The notes under the pieces: model-generated | What the model saw: only the letters and a program-made list of their open reading frames with translations | The model's database searches: none | Told to the model about the DNA's origin: nothing | Assembly: GCF_900094885.1 (NCBI RefSeq) | Contig: NZ_FMBL01000001.1 | Span: 586,867 to 650,866, forward strand | From: Bifidobacterium commune | GTDB lineage: Bacteria; Actinomycetota; Actinomycetes; Actinomycetales; Bifidobacteriaceae | DNA: 64,000 nucleotides | Direction of reading: 5' to 3' | Program-made: the position numbers and the translations under genes | Shown here: positions 9,664 to 19,656 of the stretch, piece after piece | Position numbering within the stretch: position 1 is the stretch's first letter | Layout: every line of letters begins with the position of its first letter

Positions 9664-9709
9664 TAGTTCCACTCTGAGAAAATTCCAATGAAAACTAAAT
9701 TTACCGAGA

Positions 9710-9728
9710 TGTTACCGATAACGTAACA
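9710..9728. promoter_or_regulatory. Candidate operator upstream of tkt
   Basis: Inverted repeat TGTTAC-N7-GTAACA in the hrcA-tkt spacer. A 7-base TTACCGA sequence occurs twice, at 9701-9707 and 9712-9718. The A/T-flanked partial palindrome with a central CG resembles LacI-family operators, but no regulator can be assigned. Confidence 0.35.
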
Positions 9729-9865
9729 AAAGAAATCACAGATGTTCAAAAAGTAACTTTTCGTCTGCTCGTATCGTTAGAATTAAAGGGCAATGTGAGG
9801 GTGTCAAGCGTCGCGGAATAAGCCGCGTTAGCAACACCCAGAATATTGGAAGGAAAGTAGAACCT

Positions 9866-11965
9866 ATGACCGATTTCACTTGGTCGGATTTGGACGAGCG
9901 CGCAGTAAAGATGGCAAAGGTGCTCTCCGCGGATGCAGTCGAAAAGGCCGGCAGCGGCCACCCCGGCTCCCCCATTTCCCTGGCACCTATCGCGTACACG
10001 CTTTATCAGCATTACATTAAGCACGATCCGAACGATCCCAACTGGGACGGACGCGACCGCTTCATTCTTTCTGGCGGACACGCATCGCTGACACAGTACG
10101 TTCAGCTTTACCTCTCCGGTTACGGCCTGACCATCGACGACCTCAAGTACTTCCGCGGTGGCGCAGATACTCGAACCCCGGGTCATCCTGAGGTTGGTCT
10201 TACCCCCGGAATCGAAATGACCACAGGCCCTCTTGGACAAGGCCTCGCTTCCGCTGTCGGCTTCGCCTACGGCCAGCGCTTCGAGCGCGGTCTGCTCGAT
10301 CCTGACGCACCTGCCGGCACTTCGCCTTTCGACCACAAGATCTGGGTTATCTGCGGCGAAGGCGACGTTGAGGAAGGCGTCTCTTCCGAGGCAAGCTCCT
10401 TGGCAGGCAACCAGCAGCTCGGCAACCTCACGGTTATCTTTGATGCCAACCATATCCAAATCGAGGGAGACACCAAGCTGACGCTTTCTGAGGATATCCT
10501 CAAGCGCTATGAGTCCTACGGATGGTACACCGACGAGGTCAGCTTCATTCAGCCCGACGGCTCTTACAAGGAAGATACGGCCGCCTTGGCTGCTGCACTC
10601 GACAGGGCCGAGAAGGTCACCGATCGCCCGAAGTTCATCAAGGTCGACACCCTGATGGCTTGGCCTACGCCCGGTAAGACCAACAATGAATCGGCACACG
10701 GTTCCAAACTTGGTCCGGAAGCAGTCGCAGGTCTCAAGGAGGTTCTGGGCTACGATCCGTCCGTCGACTTCTTTGTTGACGAGGAGGCTTTGGCTCACTC
10801 CCGCAAGGTTGCTGACCGCGGTCTGGAAGCCCACAAGGAATGGGACGATAAACTCGAAGCTTGGCGCAAGGCCAATCCCGAGCAGTCCAAACTGTATGAC
10901 CGTATCAAGGCCCACAAGCTCCCAGAAGGCTTTGATGAAGCCATCGACGAACTCGAGAAGAGCTTCGCTGCAGGCGATAAGGCCGCAACACGTAAGTCCT
11001 CCGGTCTTGTTCTCAACGCCATCGCAAAGGTCATGCCAGAGCTTTGGGGCGGATCTGCAGATCTCGGCGGTTCCAACATGACCGATATCGCCGGAGCCAA
11101 GACCTTTGGCCCAAAGGCAGACGAGACGCACACCTGGCCCGAGTCCAGCGAGTATGGTCGGCAGCTGCACTTCGGCGTTCGCGAGTTCGCCATGGGAACG
11201 ATTACCAACGGCATCCTTCTGGGCAGCCACACCCGTCCATTCGGCGGAACATTCTTCCAATTCGCTGACTACGAGCGTCCTGCCGTTCGCCTCGCCGCTC
11301 TGATGCAGCTTCCAAACCTCTTTGTCTGGACCCACGATTCCGTGGCTCTTGGTGAAGATGGCCCGACACATCAGCCGGTTGAGCACTTGTCGACCTTCCG
11401 GGCGATGCCCGACATTGATGTTGTGCGTCCTGCAGATGAATTCGAAACTGCAGAGGCGTACCGCTACTTCTTTGAGAAGAAGAACACGCTGCCTACTGCA
11501 ATGATCCTAACTCGTCAGGGTGTGCCAACATTCGCAGAAACCGCTGAAAAGGCGCGCGAAGGCGTGCGCAAGGGCGCTTATGTTGTTGTCGAAACTGAGG
11601 GCGAGCCTGACGTCATTATCATGGCCAGCGGCTCCGAACTCCAGTGGGCTATCGAAGGGGCCAAGACTCTTAAGGACAAGGGCATCAAAGCTCGCGTTGT
11701 GTCCATGCCTTCCATGGAATGGTTCGAGGAGCAGGATACCGAGTACAAGGAAGCCGTTCTTCCTTCCTCGGTTAAGGCTCGAGTATCGATCGAAGCTGGT
11801 GTGGCAATGCCTTGGTACAAGTACCTCGGCGCCTACGGCAAGGCGATTTCAATCGAGCAGTTCGGCATTCAGGGTGACGGCGCACAGAACATGATTGACC
11901 TTGGCATCACCGCCGAGCATGTCGTAGAAGCGGCACAGGCATCCATCCAAGAAGCCCAAGTCTGA
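9866..11965 (+). CDS. tkt: Transketolase
   Basis: Thiamine-diphosphate enzyme of 699 residues that moves two-carbon units between sugar phosphates. Seen: SGGHASLTQYVQ, GPLGQGLASAVGFAYG, the ThDP-binding CGEGDVEEGVSSEA, and in the middle domain HDSVALGEDGPTHQPVEHL, all in normal order and length. An AAGGAAAG site lies about 10 bases before the ATG. In bifidobacteria this enzyme and transaldolase feed the fructose-6-phosphate phosphoketolase shunt; the phosphoketolase is not in this window. It is followed by a 17-bp perfect hairpin and then tal. Confidence 0.97.
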   Translation: MTDFTWSDLDERAVKMAKVLSADAVEKAGSGHPGSPISLAPIAYTLYQHYIKHDPNDPNWDGRDRFILSGGHASLTQYVQLYLSGYGLTIDDLKYFRGGADTRTPGHPEVGLTPGIEMTTGPLGQGLASAVGFAYGQRFERGLLDPDAPAGTSPFDHKIWVICGEGDVEEGVSSEASSLAGNQQLGNLTVIFDANHIQIEGDTKLTLSEDILKRYESYGWYTDEVSFIQPDGSYKEDTAALAAALDRAEKVTDRPKFIKVDTLMAWPTPGKTNNESAHGSKLGPEAVAGLKEVLGYDPSVDFFVDEEALAHSRKVADRGLEAHKEWDDKLEAWRKANPEQSKLYDRIKAHKLPEGFDEAIDELEKSFAAGDKAATRKSSGLVLNAIAKVMPELWGGSADLGGSNMTDIAGAKTFGPKADETHTWPESSEYGRQLHFGVREFAMGTITNGILLGSHTRPFGGTFFQFADYERPAVRLAALMQLPNLFVWTHDSVALGEDGPTHQPVEHLSTFRAMPDIDVVRPADEFETAEAYRYFFEKKNTLPTAMILTRQGVPTFAETAEKAREGVRKGAYVVVETEGEPDVIIMASGSELQWAIEGAKTLKDKGIKARVVSMPSMEWFEEQDTEYKEAVLPSSVKARVSIEAGVAMPWYKYLGAYGKAISIEQFGIQGDGAQNMIDLGITAEHVVEAAQASIQEAQV

Positions 11966-11988
11966 GACATCATTCTCAACAATCAATA

Positions 11989-12038
11989 GGTGATGCGTCC
12001 ATCCGCATCTTGTATAAGCTACGGATGGACGCATCACC
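11989..12038. terminator. Long perfect hairpin between tkt and tal
   Basis: Perfect 17-bp inverted repeat: left arm 11989-12005, right arm 12022-12038, loop 16 bases. No T-run follows on either strand. It lies 24 bases after the tkt stop and 45 bases before tal, so it could end or attenuate the tkt transcript or stabilise its 3' end. Confidence 0.6.
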
Positions 12039-12083
12039 AACAACAACATTCCGATACCCAAATCGGAATAAGGAGATAACAAT

Positions 12084-13187
12084 ATGACAGAAGCAACGCA
12101 GCGTACCAGTGATGCCGGAGTTTCGATCTGGCTTGACGACCTTGATCGAAACCGCATCACTTCAGGCAACCTGAAAGAGCTCATCGACACCAAGAACGTT
12201 GTCGGAGTTACCACCAACCCCTCCATCTTCCAGAAGGCTCTTGCTCAGGTCGGACCTTACGATGAACAACTCAAGGAACTCGGCAAAATCAACGTCGAAG
12301 ACGCCGTGCGCGAGCTGACGACCACTGACGTGCGTGACGCCTGCGACATCTTCAGCGATATCGCTAAGAAGACCGATTATGTTGATGGTCGTGTCTCCAT
12401 CGAAGTCGATCCTCGCTTGGCTCATGATACTGAAAACACCGAAAAGCAGGGCGAGCTGCTATGGAACATGGTCAATCGACCCAACGCTTTGATCAAGATT
12501 CCGGCGACCCTTGAAGGCCTGCCAGCAATTACCGCCACCCTGGCCAAGGGCATTTCCGTTAACGTGACCCTGATCTTCTCACTTGAACGTTATGAGCAGG
12601 TCATGGATGCATACATCGCAGGTATGGTGCAGGCTGCTGAAAATGGACACGACCTGTCCCGCATGGCTTCCGTGGCTTCGTTCTTCGTGTCCCGCGTGGA
12701 CAACGCCGTCGATAAGCTGCTCGAAGAGAACGGTTCCGATGAAGCGAAGGCACTCGAAGGCAAGGCCGCTGTGGCCAACGCCCGTCTCGCCTATAAGCTG
12801 TGGCAGGATAAGTTTGATTCCGATCCTCGTTGGCCTGCGCTTGAGGCCAAGGGTGCCAAGAGGCAGCGTCCGCTGTGGGCTTCCACCGGCACCAAGAACC
12901 CGGCTTACTCCGACTGCAAGTATGTCGACGAGCTCATTGCTCCAGAAATCGTCAACACCATGCCTGAGAAGACACTCAACGCTCTTGCCGATCACGGCGT
13001 TGGCAAGCCCAGCATCGAAGGCACCTACGAGGAGAGCCAGGCTGTCATGGACAAGCTCGCCGAGCTGAATATCAACATCAAGGATGTCACCGACGAACTC
13101 GAAGCCGACGGGGTTGCGAAGTTCATCGCGTCCTGGGATTCGGTCCTAGCTGACACTCAGGCTGGCATCGACCGTGTGAACGCCTGA
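12084..13187 (+). CDS. tal: Transaldolase
   Basis: Enzyme of 367 residues that transfers three-carbon units between sugar phosphates; the length fits the longer actinobacterial (TalB-like class 2) form. Seen: GVTTNPSIFQKAL near the N-terminus, the Schiff-base lysine region LIKIPATLEGLPA, SVNVTLIFSLERY, and PLWASTGTKNPAYSD. An AAGGAG site lies upstream of the ATG. It works with transketolase in the bifid shunt and follows it with its own hairpin terminator. Confidence 0.96.
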   Translation: MTEATQRTSDAGVSIWLDDLDRNRITSGNLKELIDTKNVVGVTTNPSIFQKALAQVGPYDEQLKELGKINVEDAVRELTTTDVRDACDIFSDIAKKTDYVDGRVSIEVDPRLAHDTENTEKQGELLWNMVNRPNALIKIPATLEGLPAITATLAKGISVNVTLIFSLERYEQVMDAYIAGMVQAAENGHDLSRMASVASFFVSRVDNAVDKLLEENGSDEAKALEGKAAVANARLAYKLWQDKFDSDPRWPALEAKGAKRQRPLWASTGTKNPAYSDCKYVDELIAPEIVNTMPEKTLNALADHGVGKPSIEGTYEESQAVMDKLAELNINIKDVTDELEADGVAKFIASWDSVLADTQAGIDRVNA

Positions 13188-13223
13188 TTTCAGCCTTATC
13201 CCAGGTCTAATACAGAGATAAGC

Positions 13224-13270
13224 TAGAGGGTTGCGAATGCGCGCTGTATATGCGCATTCGCAACCCTCTA
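13224..13270. terminator. Long perfect hairpin after tal
   Basis: Perfect 19-bp inverted repeat: arms 13224-13242 and 13252-13270, loop 9 bases. It lies 36 bases after the tal stop, with no T-run behind it. The 265 bases from here to the GTPase remnant (13271-13535) show no gene. Confidence 0.7.
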
Positions 13271-13535
13271 CTTACTATACGTGTCATAGAAAACACATAG
13301 GAAATCAAAACGCTGGACCAGACATCGCCTTTACCGTAAATACGCTAAAACTACCTTTGTGCAATCGACACAGACTGTCCATCACTTTGCAGATGCACTT
13401 CCAGAAACAGACACGATCATCATATACGAAATGATAATGCACCAAACTCTGTTCCTGTTCTTGAATCGCATGACATTCCAATAGCTATGCGGCAAAGAAT
13501 CTCATAATTGCATTCGCAATGGCCTTTGGAGAAGC

Positions 13536-14690
13536 TCAGCTGGAGATCGTCATCAGGATGTTGTTGCTTGTTGATATCAAAGTCCTGTTACCAAAATAAT
13601 CATTTCCCAATTTTTTCAGCCAATCGACATCATCCAGTGTTTTTGCTCTTGTGTATACTTGTTCGTACGCATGTACCGAAATTTCACCGATTGTAGCCGC
13701 CACTATCCCCGCTATAAGGCATTGACCGATGCGGCTACAAGATTCAGGCCAGGAATGGCTTTGACCGCATCAGCAACCTCCTTTGCCAACAAGCCTGCCG
13801 TTCCCATCTCAACTATAGTTTTTTTGAATTCTCCAGCAACAGCGTCATTTCCAATATCGTAAAGCTTGGCAATGGCTGCCACTTCTGCCGCCTCTGTACC
13901 CGACAAAATCACAGAATCTGGAATAGGAATCGGAATGGCACCGACAGTAGCCCCTGCAGCGGTTGCTGCTGCAACAATGCTGTGAGAGTGAGCACACGCT
14001 CGTTGTGTAGCTTAAAATCTTCGACACCTTTGTGAGAGGATTCGATTGCTTCTGGCATTGCGTTCATGGTGGCATCGACGAGATTGGTTATGCCGTACGG
14101 TGCTGCATAGAATTCATCATTCAAACGGAAAATTGAAGCAACAACCGGTATAACCGCTTTAACATGTTGCGTCATCTTTTGGTCAGCGAGTATCTGGTTC
14201 ACCATATATAAATTTTCAGAGCGATCCGATTCGGAAAATGACTTGGTAATCACCACGATAACAGGAATTGAAGGCCAAGGCTTAATTGCTTCTGCGATGT
14301 TTTTAATCGTAACCGGCAACAACTTGCCTGCGGTTCCATCGACGCAGAACCACACTTCGTCGATTCGCCGCTTTTTGTCTTTGATACCCTTTCTGGTCCA
14401 TTTCCTCACTGACTCGACAGCCCGATGCCGCATGAAATAGATGTTCGAACCCGACGCTGTCAATAAGCTTGAAAGGAAGTGCATCGGTTTCATAAATCTT
14501 CAGTTCCGTTGTGGTCCCATTACCACCAAAACCAGTCTCACTAAGTTCTTGTCCAAGAACCGCATTAATTAATGTCGTCTTGCCGACTCCATCATTGCCC
14601 AGTACCAGCACATTCCTTTTTCCATCACGAACTTCTTTGCGTCTATAGTGTTTTGAGCGTTATTCGTTTCTTGAGATTTTAGAGTGCACA
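13536..14690 (-). pseudogene. Decayed GTPase with YcjF/DUF697-like C-terminal region
   Basis: Protein-like sequence continues across four reading-frame pieces. The N-terminal piece (about 14440-14650) has P-loop GNDGVGKTTLINAVLG and G3 motif LIDSVGFE. A shift near 14440 leads to VRKWTRKGIKDK, VWFCVDGT and PVIVVITKS. A second near 13980 leads to IVAAATAAGATVGAIPIP, a membrane-associated C-terminal segment. A third near 13717 leads to IAGIVAATIGEISVHAYEQVY and ends at 13536. A fourth shift near 14613 is likely, since the frame upstream (FVMEKG) also looks coding. Each piece alone is far too short for a working GTPase. The family is probably membrane-linked; its role is unknown. Confidence 0.8.
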
Positions 14691-14816
14691 GTCCTATGGT
14701 TACCACTTACAACACCGGCGAATTTCATTTATTGCAGGATTTGGTTTTCCGCTAAATTGAAGTTTTCAGCATTCATACAGTAAAAGCTTAAAGGTACTGA
14801 TTACGACACAAATTAT

Positions 14817-15608
14817 TTATCGAAGCAACGTTTCAGACCAAGTAGACAGAAGGGATTTGACAGTTTCCGGCTGATCGATATGAATGTTATGTCCAGCAGG
14901 ATCAATGACTTCGAAAATACTGTTGGGATAGTGGGACAGCAGAGCTCGCTGATCTTCGTAACCGACGACTTGATCCTGTTTACCGGTCATGATAAGCGTC
15001 GGCCCTGCATAGGTTCCCAAGCGCTGTTCAGGATTACCGTCGAGCCAGTACCGTTTGCCAAGTTTCGTGTTTGCCTCAAGGTTGCAAAGTCTGGTACCAG
15101 GAAAGATATACCGCTGATAACGTCGCCACGCATCAAACGACTGATTGACCCCCATGGTCACAAAATCAGTCACTTTATCCTGTGGCAAATGATGTGTGAG
15201 TTCCGGGTTGGGCTGACTAATGATATGTTCGGCCAAATGACGATGCGCCATCACGGGATCAACGACGGGGGCCAACAATGCCAATCCGGCCACGCATTTG
15301 GGTTCGCGAGAAAGTGTATCGCGCACCAAAGCTCCGCCCATCGAATTGCCGAACAATGCAAAACGTTGACCCTCACCGACCAATTCATTCACCGTACTAG
15401 TAAACCATTCGGCCAATTCCGACAATCCGCCATCGCCAGACAGCGGCTCAGTCTGCCCATAACCAGGCAAATCGATATAGATGCGTCGTGTACCTAGCGC
15501 AAAGGCATCATCCAGCATCATCAATGAGCGATGATCGACACCCATCCCGTGGACGATGATGATCGGCAGACCTTCTCCCCTGACAACTGTATACGCTTCA
15601 GGATGCAT
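14817..15608 (-). CDS. Alpha/beta hydrolase
   Basis: Soluble hydrolase of 263 residues. Seen: oxyanion region VHGMG, nucleophile elbow GNSMGG (Ser in G-x-S-x-G), acidic residue in MTGKQDQVV and catalytic His in AGHNIHID, so the Ser-Asp-His triad looks complete. The substrate cannot be read from sequence. The ATG follows a GGGATAAAGAT stretch. It lies downstream of secG, separated by an intrinsic terminator, so it probably has its own promoter. Confidence 0.8.
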   Translation of the reverse strand: MHPEAYTVVRGEGLPIIIVHGMGVDHRSLMMLDDAFALGTRRIYIDLPGYGQTEPLSGDGGLSELAEWFTSTVNELVGEGQRFALFGNSMGGALVRDTLSREPKCVAGLALLAPVVDPVMAHRHLAEHIISQPNPELTHHLPQDKVTDFVTMGVNQSFDAWRRYQRYIFPGTRLCNLEANTKLGKRYWLDGNPEQRLGTYAGPTLIMTGKQDQVVGYEDQRALLSHYPNSIFEVIDPAGHNIHIDQPETVKSLLSTWSETLLR

Positions 15609-15700
15609 ATCTTTATCCCTTTAATTACTTACGCCGCAACAGTCACGCATGGTTATCACGTACATGCACTATCCAACAATCGGGCAGCCATTCTATAAAA

Positions 15701-15730
15701 ATGCGCTTCACACAAACGTGTGAAACGCAT
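15701..15730 (-). terminator. Intrinsic terminator after secG
   Basis: On the minus strand, arms ATGCG and TTCACAC pair with GTGTGAA and CGCAT across one mismatch, with an AAAC-sized loop, followed by TTTTAT. It lies about 20 bases after the secG stop. Confidence 0.75.
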
Positions 15731-15749
15731 GTAAAGCAAAACTCAGAGG

Positions 15750-16007
15750 TTAGAAAAGATTAAATTTCGTCATCAATCCCAACGCAATAATGATGGCGAC
15801 CCACAACAACGCGATAATGATGGTCCAGCGGTTTAGATTCTTTTCCGCCACACCCGACGTACCAGCATTCTGAGTCAGACCACCGCCGAACATATCGGAA
15901 AGGCCGCCGCCCTTGCCCTTGTGCATGAGAATAAGCAGCGTCAACAGAATGCTGAAAATAACAAGGATAATTTGCAAAACCAGCTTGACGATAGCCATTG
16001 TCGACAC
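15750..16007 (-). CDS. secG: Preprotein translocase subunit SecG
   Basis: Small inner-membrane protein of 85 residues that assists SecYEG protein export. Two transmembrane helices flank a Gly-rich cytoplasmic loop (HKGKGGGLSDMFGGG), the family hallmark. The start is a GTG with GGGAGG upstream; an ATG three codons later is an alternative. It follows tpiA by 72 bases, the standard actinobacterial pgk-tpiA-secG order, and ends in a terminator. Confidence 0.95.
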   Translation of the reverse strand: MSTMAIVKLVLQIILVIFSILLTLLILMHKGKGGGLSDMFGGGLTQNAGTSGVAEKNLNRWTIIIALLWVAIIIALGLMTKFNLF

Positions 16008-16079
16008 AGTTGAACCTCCCGTTAAGAAATACTAACTCAAGATTGTACCCCAAGGTAAGGAACAAAAGGAACAGTAATA

Positions 16080-16883
16080 TTATCGAACCGCCGTTACGGT
16101 TTTCAGTGTAAGTCGACAGATATTCGATAGTTCTTCCGGATCGAGCGAGGCACCACCAATAAGGAATCCGTCAACGTCGGGCTGGCTGATCAGCTCCACC
16201 GCATTTTTTGAAGTAACCGAACCACCGTAAAGGATTCTAGACACATCTGCGACTTTGGCGCCGAACGTCTCGTAAAGATCAGTTCGAATGGCCTTCGCGG
16301 CATCCTGCGCGCTCTCGGGTGTGGCGACAAGACCGGTGCCTATAGCCCAGACTGGTTCGTAGGCGATAATCAGCTTGGAAGCTTCCTCATCCGAAAGATC
16401 GCGGGTTACATCATGAACCTGGCCGACAGCGAAGTCGAGCTCTATGCCCTGTCTGCGTTCTTCCATACTTTCACCAACACAGAGAATGGGCTGCATCCCC
16501 GCAGTCAAAACCGCTCTGACCTGATCGACGATGTTGGCATCGTCCTCTGGATGATATTTGCGTCGTTCTGAATGTCCAACAATGACGTATTTGCATTTGA
16601 GCTGAGCCAGCATGTCCGCGGAAACATCACCGGTGAAAGCCCCTTGATTGGTGACCGAAACCGATTGTGCGCCATAGCCAATCTTAAGTCGATCAGCCTC
16701 CACAAGTACCTGGACATTGCGAATAGAAGTAAACGAGGGCATCAGGGCCACTTCGCATCGGTTATAGTCAAAATGAGCGTCCCGCAGAAGCCAAGCAAGC
16801 TTTTGCACGAAATATGTGGCCTCAAGATGATCAAAATTCATCTTCCAGTTACCGACCACCAACGGCATACGTGCAGAAGGCAT
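16080..16883 (-). CDS. tpiA: Triosephosphate isomerase
   Basis: Glycolytic enzyme of 267 residues interconverting dihydroxyacetone phosphate and glyceraldehyde 3-phosphate. Seen: GNWKMN (catalytic Lys), GHSERR (catalytic His), YEPVWAIGTG (catalytic Glu) and LYGGSV (phosphate binding). I chose the ATG at 16883 with AGGGAAAGGGAAG upstream; the frame is open for 26 more codons without family similarity. It lies between pgk and secG. Confidence 0.96.
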   Translation of the reverse strand: MPSARMPLVVGNWKMNFDHLEATYFVQKLAWLLRDAHFDYNRCEVALMPSFTSIRNVQVLVEADRLKIGYGAQSVSVTNQGAFTGDVSADMLAQLKCKYVIVGHSERRKYHPEDDANIVDQVRAVLTAGMQPILCVGESMEERRQGIELDFAVGQVHDVTRDLSDEEASKLIIAYEPVWAIGTGLVATPESAQDAAKAIRTDLYETFGAKVADVSRILYGGSVTSKNAVELISQPDVDGFLIGGASLDPEELSNICRLTLKTVTAVR

Positions 16884-16973
16884 TGCTTCCCTTTCCCTAC
16901 CGATACAAACAGTACATCCAATGATTGACACCGAAACAACACCTTGAAGACACTGTTGCAACAGTAATCAAAA

Positions 16974-17001
16974 CGCGGACATACCAGACGGCATGTCCGC
17001 G
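16974..17001 (-). terminator. Intrinsic terminator after pgk
   Basis: Perfect 9-bp stem CGCGGACAT/ATGTCCGCG with a 10-base loop, followed on the minus strand by TTTTGATT. It lies 60 bases after the pgk stop, so tpiA probably depends on read-through or its own promoter. Confidence 0.75.
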
Positions 17002-17062
17002 AACATTCCAATCACTAGTTTAGCGCACTTTGACTACACTCGGTACACCATACTGGAACGGA

Positions 17063-18268
17063 CTACTCAAGCACCTTGAGACCAGGAAGAATCTTACCCT
17101 CAAGGAACTCGAGGGAAGCGCCGCCACCGGTGGAGATATGGGAGAAACCATCCTCTGGGAAGTGCAGGTTACGAACAGCAGAAGCGGAATCGCCACCACC
17201 GACAATCGTGAATGCGCCGTTGGCCGTGGCTTCCACCATGCCCTGGGCGACAGCCTTGGTGCCAGCCTCGAAACCGGGAACCTCGAACACGCCTGCGGGG
17301 CCGTTCCAAACAACAGTCTTCGAATCGACAATCTTGTCGTGGAAGATCTGCTGCGTCTTGGGGCCGATGTCAAGTCCCATCATGTCGGACGGAATTTTGT
17401 CAGCATCAACCACTTCGGGGTTAACAGGAGTGTCTCCAGCCGGGAAGCCCTTATTGACCACAACATCAACCGGGAGAACAAGTTCGACACCGTTTTTCTC
17501 GGCGGTCTTCATGTAGCCCTTAACCTTCTCGATCTGATCTTCTTCAAGCAGTGAGATACCAACCTGGTAACCTTTGGCAGCAAGGAAAGTAAAGACCATA
17601 CCGCCGCCGATGAGCAGGCGGTCAGCCTTCTTCAGGAGATTCTCGATGACGCCGAGCTTGTCGGAAACCTTGGAACCTCCGAGCACAACCGTGAACGGAC
17701 GCTCCGGATTTTCGGTGGCACGAGACAACGCCTTGACTTCCTTTTCAATGAGCTTACCCGCTGCACTCGGCAGATCGGAAGCCACATCGTAATCGGAGCC
17801 CTGCGCACGATGCACAACGCCGAAACCATCGGAAACAAACACATCACCAAGGGAGGCAATCTTCTTTGCATAAGCAGCACGCTCAGCATCGTCCTTGCTG
17901 GTCTCTTCAGGGTTAAAACGAACGTTTTGCAGCAGCACGACATCGCCATCGTTCATAGCGGCCACCTTTGCCTGCGCATCGGGACCATAGGTGTCTTCAG
18001 CAAGCTTCACATCAACGCCGAGCAATTCACCCAAACGCTTGGCCACTGGTGCCAGAGAAAGTTCCGGCACAACCTTACCCTTCGGACGTCCAAGGTGAGC
18101 CATGAGAATAACCTTGGCTCCATCTGCACGAAGTTCCTCAATTGTAGGCAAAGCAGCACGGATACGACCGTCGTCGGTGATAGTGGTTTCTTTCAGCGGC
18201 ACGTTGAAATCAGCACGGACAAGAACCCTCTTGCCTTTTAGATCCCCTAAATCTTTCAGTGTCCTCAT
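17063..18268 (-). CDS. pgk: Phosphoglycerate kinase
   Basis: Glycolytic ATP-forming kinase of 401 residues. Seen: [12 protein letters not shown] at the N-terminus, AHLGRPKG (substrate binding), the [11 protein letters not shown] hinge, and the nucleotide-binding GGGDSASAV near the C-terminus. I chose the ATG at 18268 with AGAAAGGAT upstream; 21 upstream codons in frame are unlikely to be coding. It is separated from whiA by 250 bases that hold no gene and probably its promoter. Confidence 0.97.
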   Translation of the reverse strand: MRTLKDLGDLKGKRVLVRADFNVPLKETTITDDGRIRAALPTIEELRADGAKVILMAHLGRPKGKVVPELSLAPVAKRLGELLGVDVKLAEDTYGPDAQAKVAAMNDGDVVLLQNVRFNPEETSKDDAERAAYAKKIASLGDVFVSDGFGVVHRAQGSDYDVASDLPSAAGKLIEKEVKALSRATENPERPFTVVLGGSKVSDKLGVIENLLKKADRLLIGGGMVFTFLAAKGYQVGISLLEEDQIEKVKGYMKTAEKNGVELVLPVDVVVNKGFPAGDTPVNPEVVDADKIPSDMMGLDIGPKTQQIFHDKIVDSKTVVWNGPAGVFEVPGFEAGTKAVAQGMVEATANGAFTIVGGGDSASAVRNLHFPEDGFSHISTGGGASLEFLEGKILPGLKVLE

Positions 18269-18518
18269 TGCTATCCTTTCTGTAAGATCACTCCGCCGAC
18301 AGCAGTAGCTACCGACCGAGAACAAGCACAAGTCTTGTGACCTCTGTCACCGTCTATGGTACATTCCTCGCCAAACAAGAAACTGTGCAAGAAAACTCAT
18401 TCGAGCATTCCGAAGGTCCACGTTGTTAACGTTCACATGAATATTTGACCTACCTATGCATGAGCATATAAACACATCTGCTTCTCCATATGTGGACCTG
18501 AGAGCGGACAAAACCCTA

Positions 18519-19472
18519 TCAATCGGACTGTTGATCTGACTGGGTCCGTTCTACCTTGGCCGCAAGCTGCAACAATCTCCTTATGCGTCCTGCGATGGCA
18601 TCCTTGGTAATAGGCGGATCAGCGAGACGCCCGAGCTCCTCAAGACTCGCATCGGTGTGCTCAAGACGCAGATCACCCGCCGCCTTGAGGTTCTCAGGAA
18701 TATCATCACCGAGGATCTCGAACGCCTGCCTGACCTTTTGTGTGGCTTCGGCCGCGGCTTTCGCACTACGACGCATATTGGCATCGTCGAAGTTTGCCAA
18801 ACGATTGGCTTTACCCCGCGCCTCACCATCCGTTCGCTTGCCGGTCCATTCGCGTGCGGAACGTGGGGCACCCATGAGCATCAGCATGCGCTCGATGGAA
18901 TCGGAATCACGCAAGGTGATGCGTTCCGAGCTGCGAACCATACGTGCCTGTGCGGTTATACCCAACCTATGGGCCGCGGCCTGCAAAGCGATGACTGTTT
19001 CATGCGAAGGACAAATGATCTCAAGATAGCTGGCCTTGCCCGGATCTGAAATCATGCCCCGTGCGAGAAACGCACCGCGCCATGCAGCTTTGATTTGAGC
19101 GATATTACCATCGATGATGTCAGAAGGCAGACCTTTGACAATGTGCATGCGTCTATCAAGCAGACCGGTCTGAAGAGCCAAAGCGGTGGCTCCTCGATCA
19201 ACCAAGAAATCGTAACGCTGAACGATGCCGTTGGGAGTTTGACGAGAAATTCTAGTTACTTTAGCTTCACGCTGGAAAAACTGGGAAACGATCTTGCGTA
19301 GCCATTCCGTTGCTTCCAGCGAATCGAATTGCGCACGGATTACCGCCTTGTTGTCCACTGGTCGCAACCCTCCGCCGAACCGCATCATTGTTGCGGCCTG
19401 CGCCATTTTTGCGGGCGACAAATCAGTTTCGATGCTTGCCAACTCGCTTTTGACCTCGTTCAGAAGAGCCAA
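18519..19472 (-). CDS. whiA: DNA-binding protein WhiA
   Basis: Regulator of 317 residues combining a LAGLIDADG-like N-terminal domain with a C-terminal helix-turn-helix ([24 protein letters not shown]). In streptomycetes it controls sporulation; in non-sporulating Gram-positives it influences cell division. The start is TTG with AGGAGG eight bases upstream. It follows rapZ by 184 bases. The yvcK gene that often lies between rapZ and whiA is absent here. Confidence 0.93.
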   Translation of the reverse strand: MALLNEVKSELASIETDLSPAKMAQAATMMRFGGGLRPVDNKAVIRAQFDSLEATEWLRKIVSQFFQREAKVTRISRQTPNGIVQRYDFLVDRGATALALQTGLLDRRMHIVKGLPSDIIDGNIAQIKAAWRGAFLARGMISDPGKASYLEIICPSHETVIALQAAAHRLGITAQARMVRSSERITLRDSDSIERMLMLMGAPRSAREWTGKRTDGEARGKANRLANFDDANMRRSAKAAAEATQKVRQAFEILGDDIPENLKAAGDLRLEHTDASLEELGRLADPPITKDAIAGRIRRLLQLAAKVERTQSDQQSD

Positions 19473-19656
19473 AGCCCAACCTCCTACTTCCCATTCCTCA
19501 ATTCAAGTGTAATTGGAACATTAAACACGATGATCTCGCACAGTGCCACGGCTATCTGTGATAGCGAACAACTTGGACAAGAATGGATCGTTTTACTCTC
19601 CATTGCCTATTTTTAGTCAATCAGTGGTTCAACGAAATAACTGGTATAATCGTCGG

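Noticed and set aside
9746-11386. A 546-codon open frame on the minus strand
   Set aside because: It is antisense to transketolase, whose motifs are unmistakable on the plus strand.
14303-14611. Intact small GTPase
   Set aside because: The frame has the P-loop but loses family similarity after LIDSVGFE, where another frame takes over; it is part of the pseudogene.
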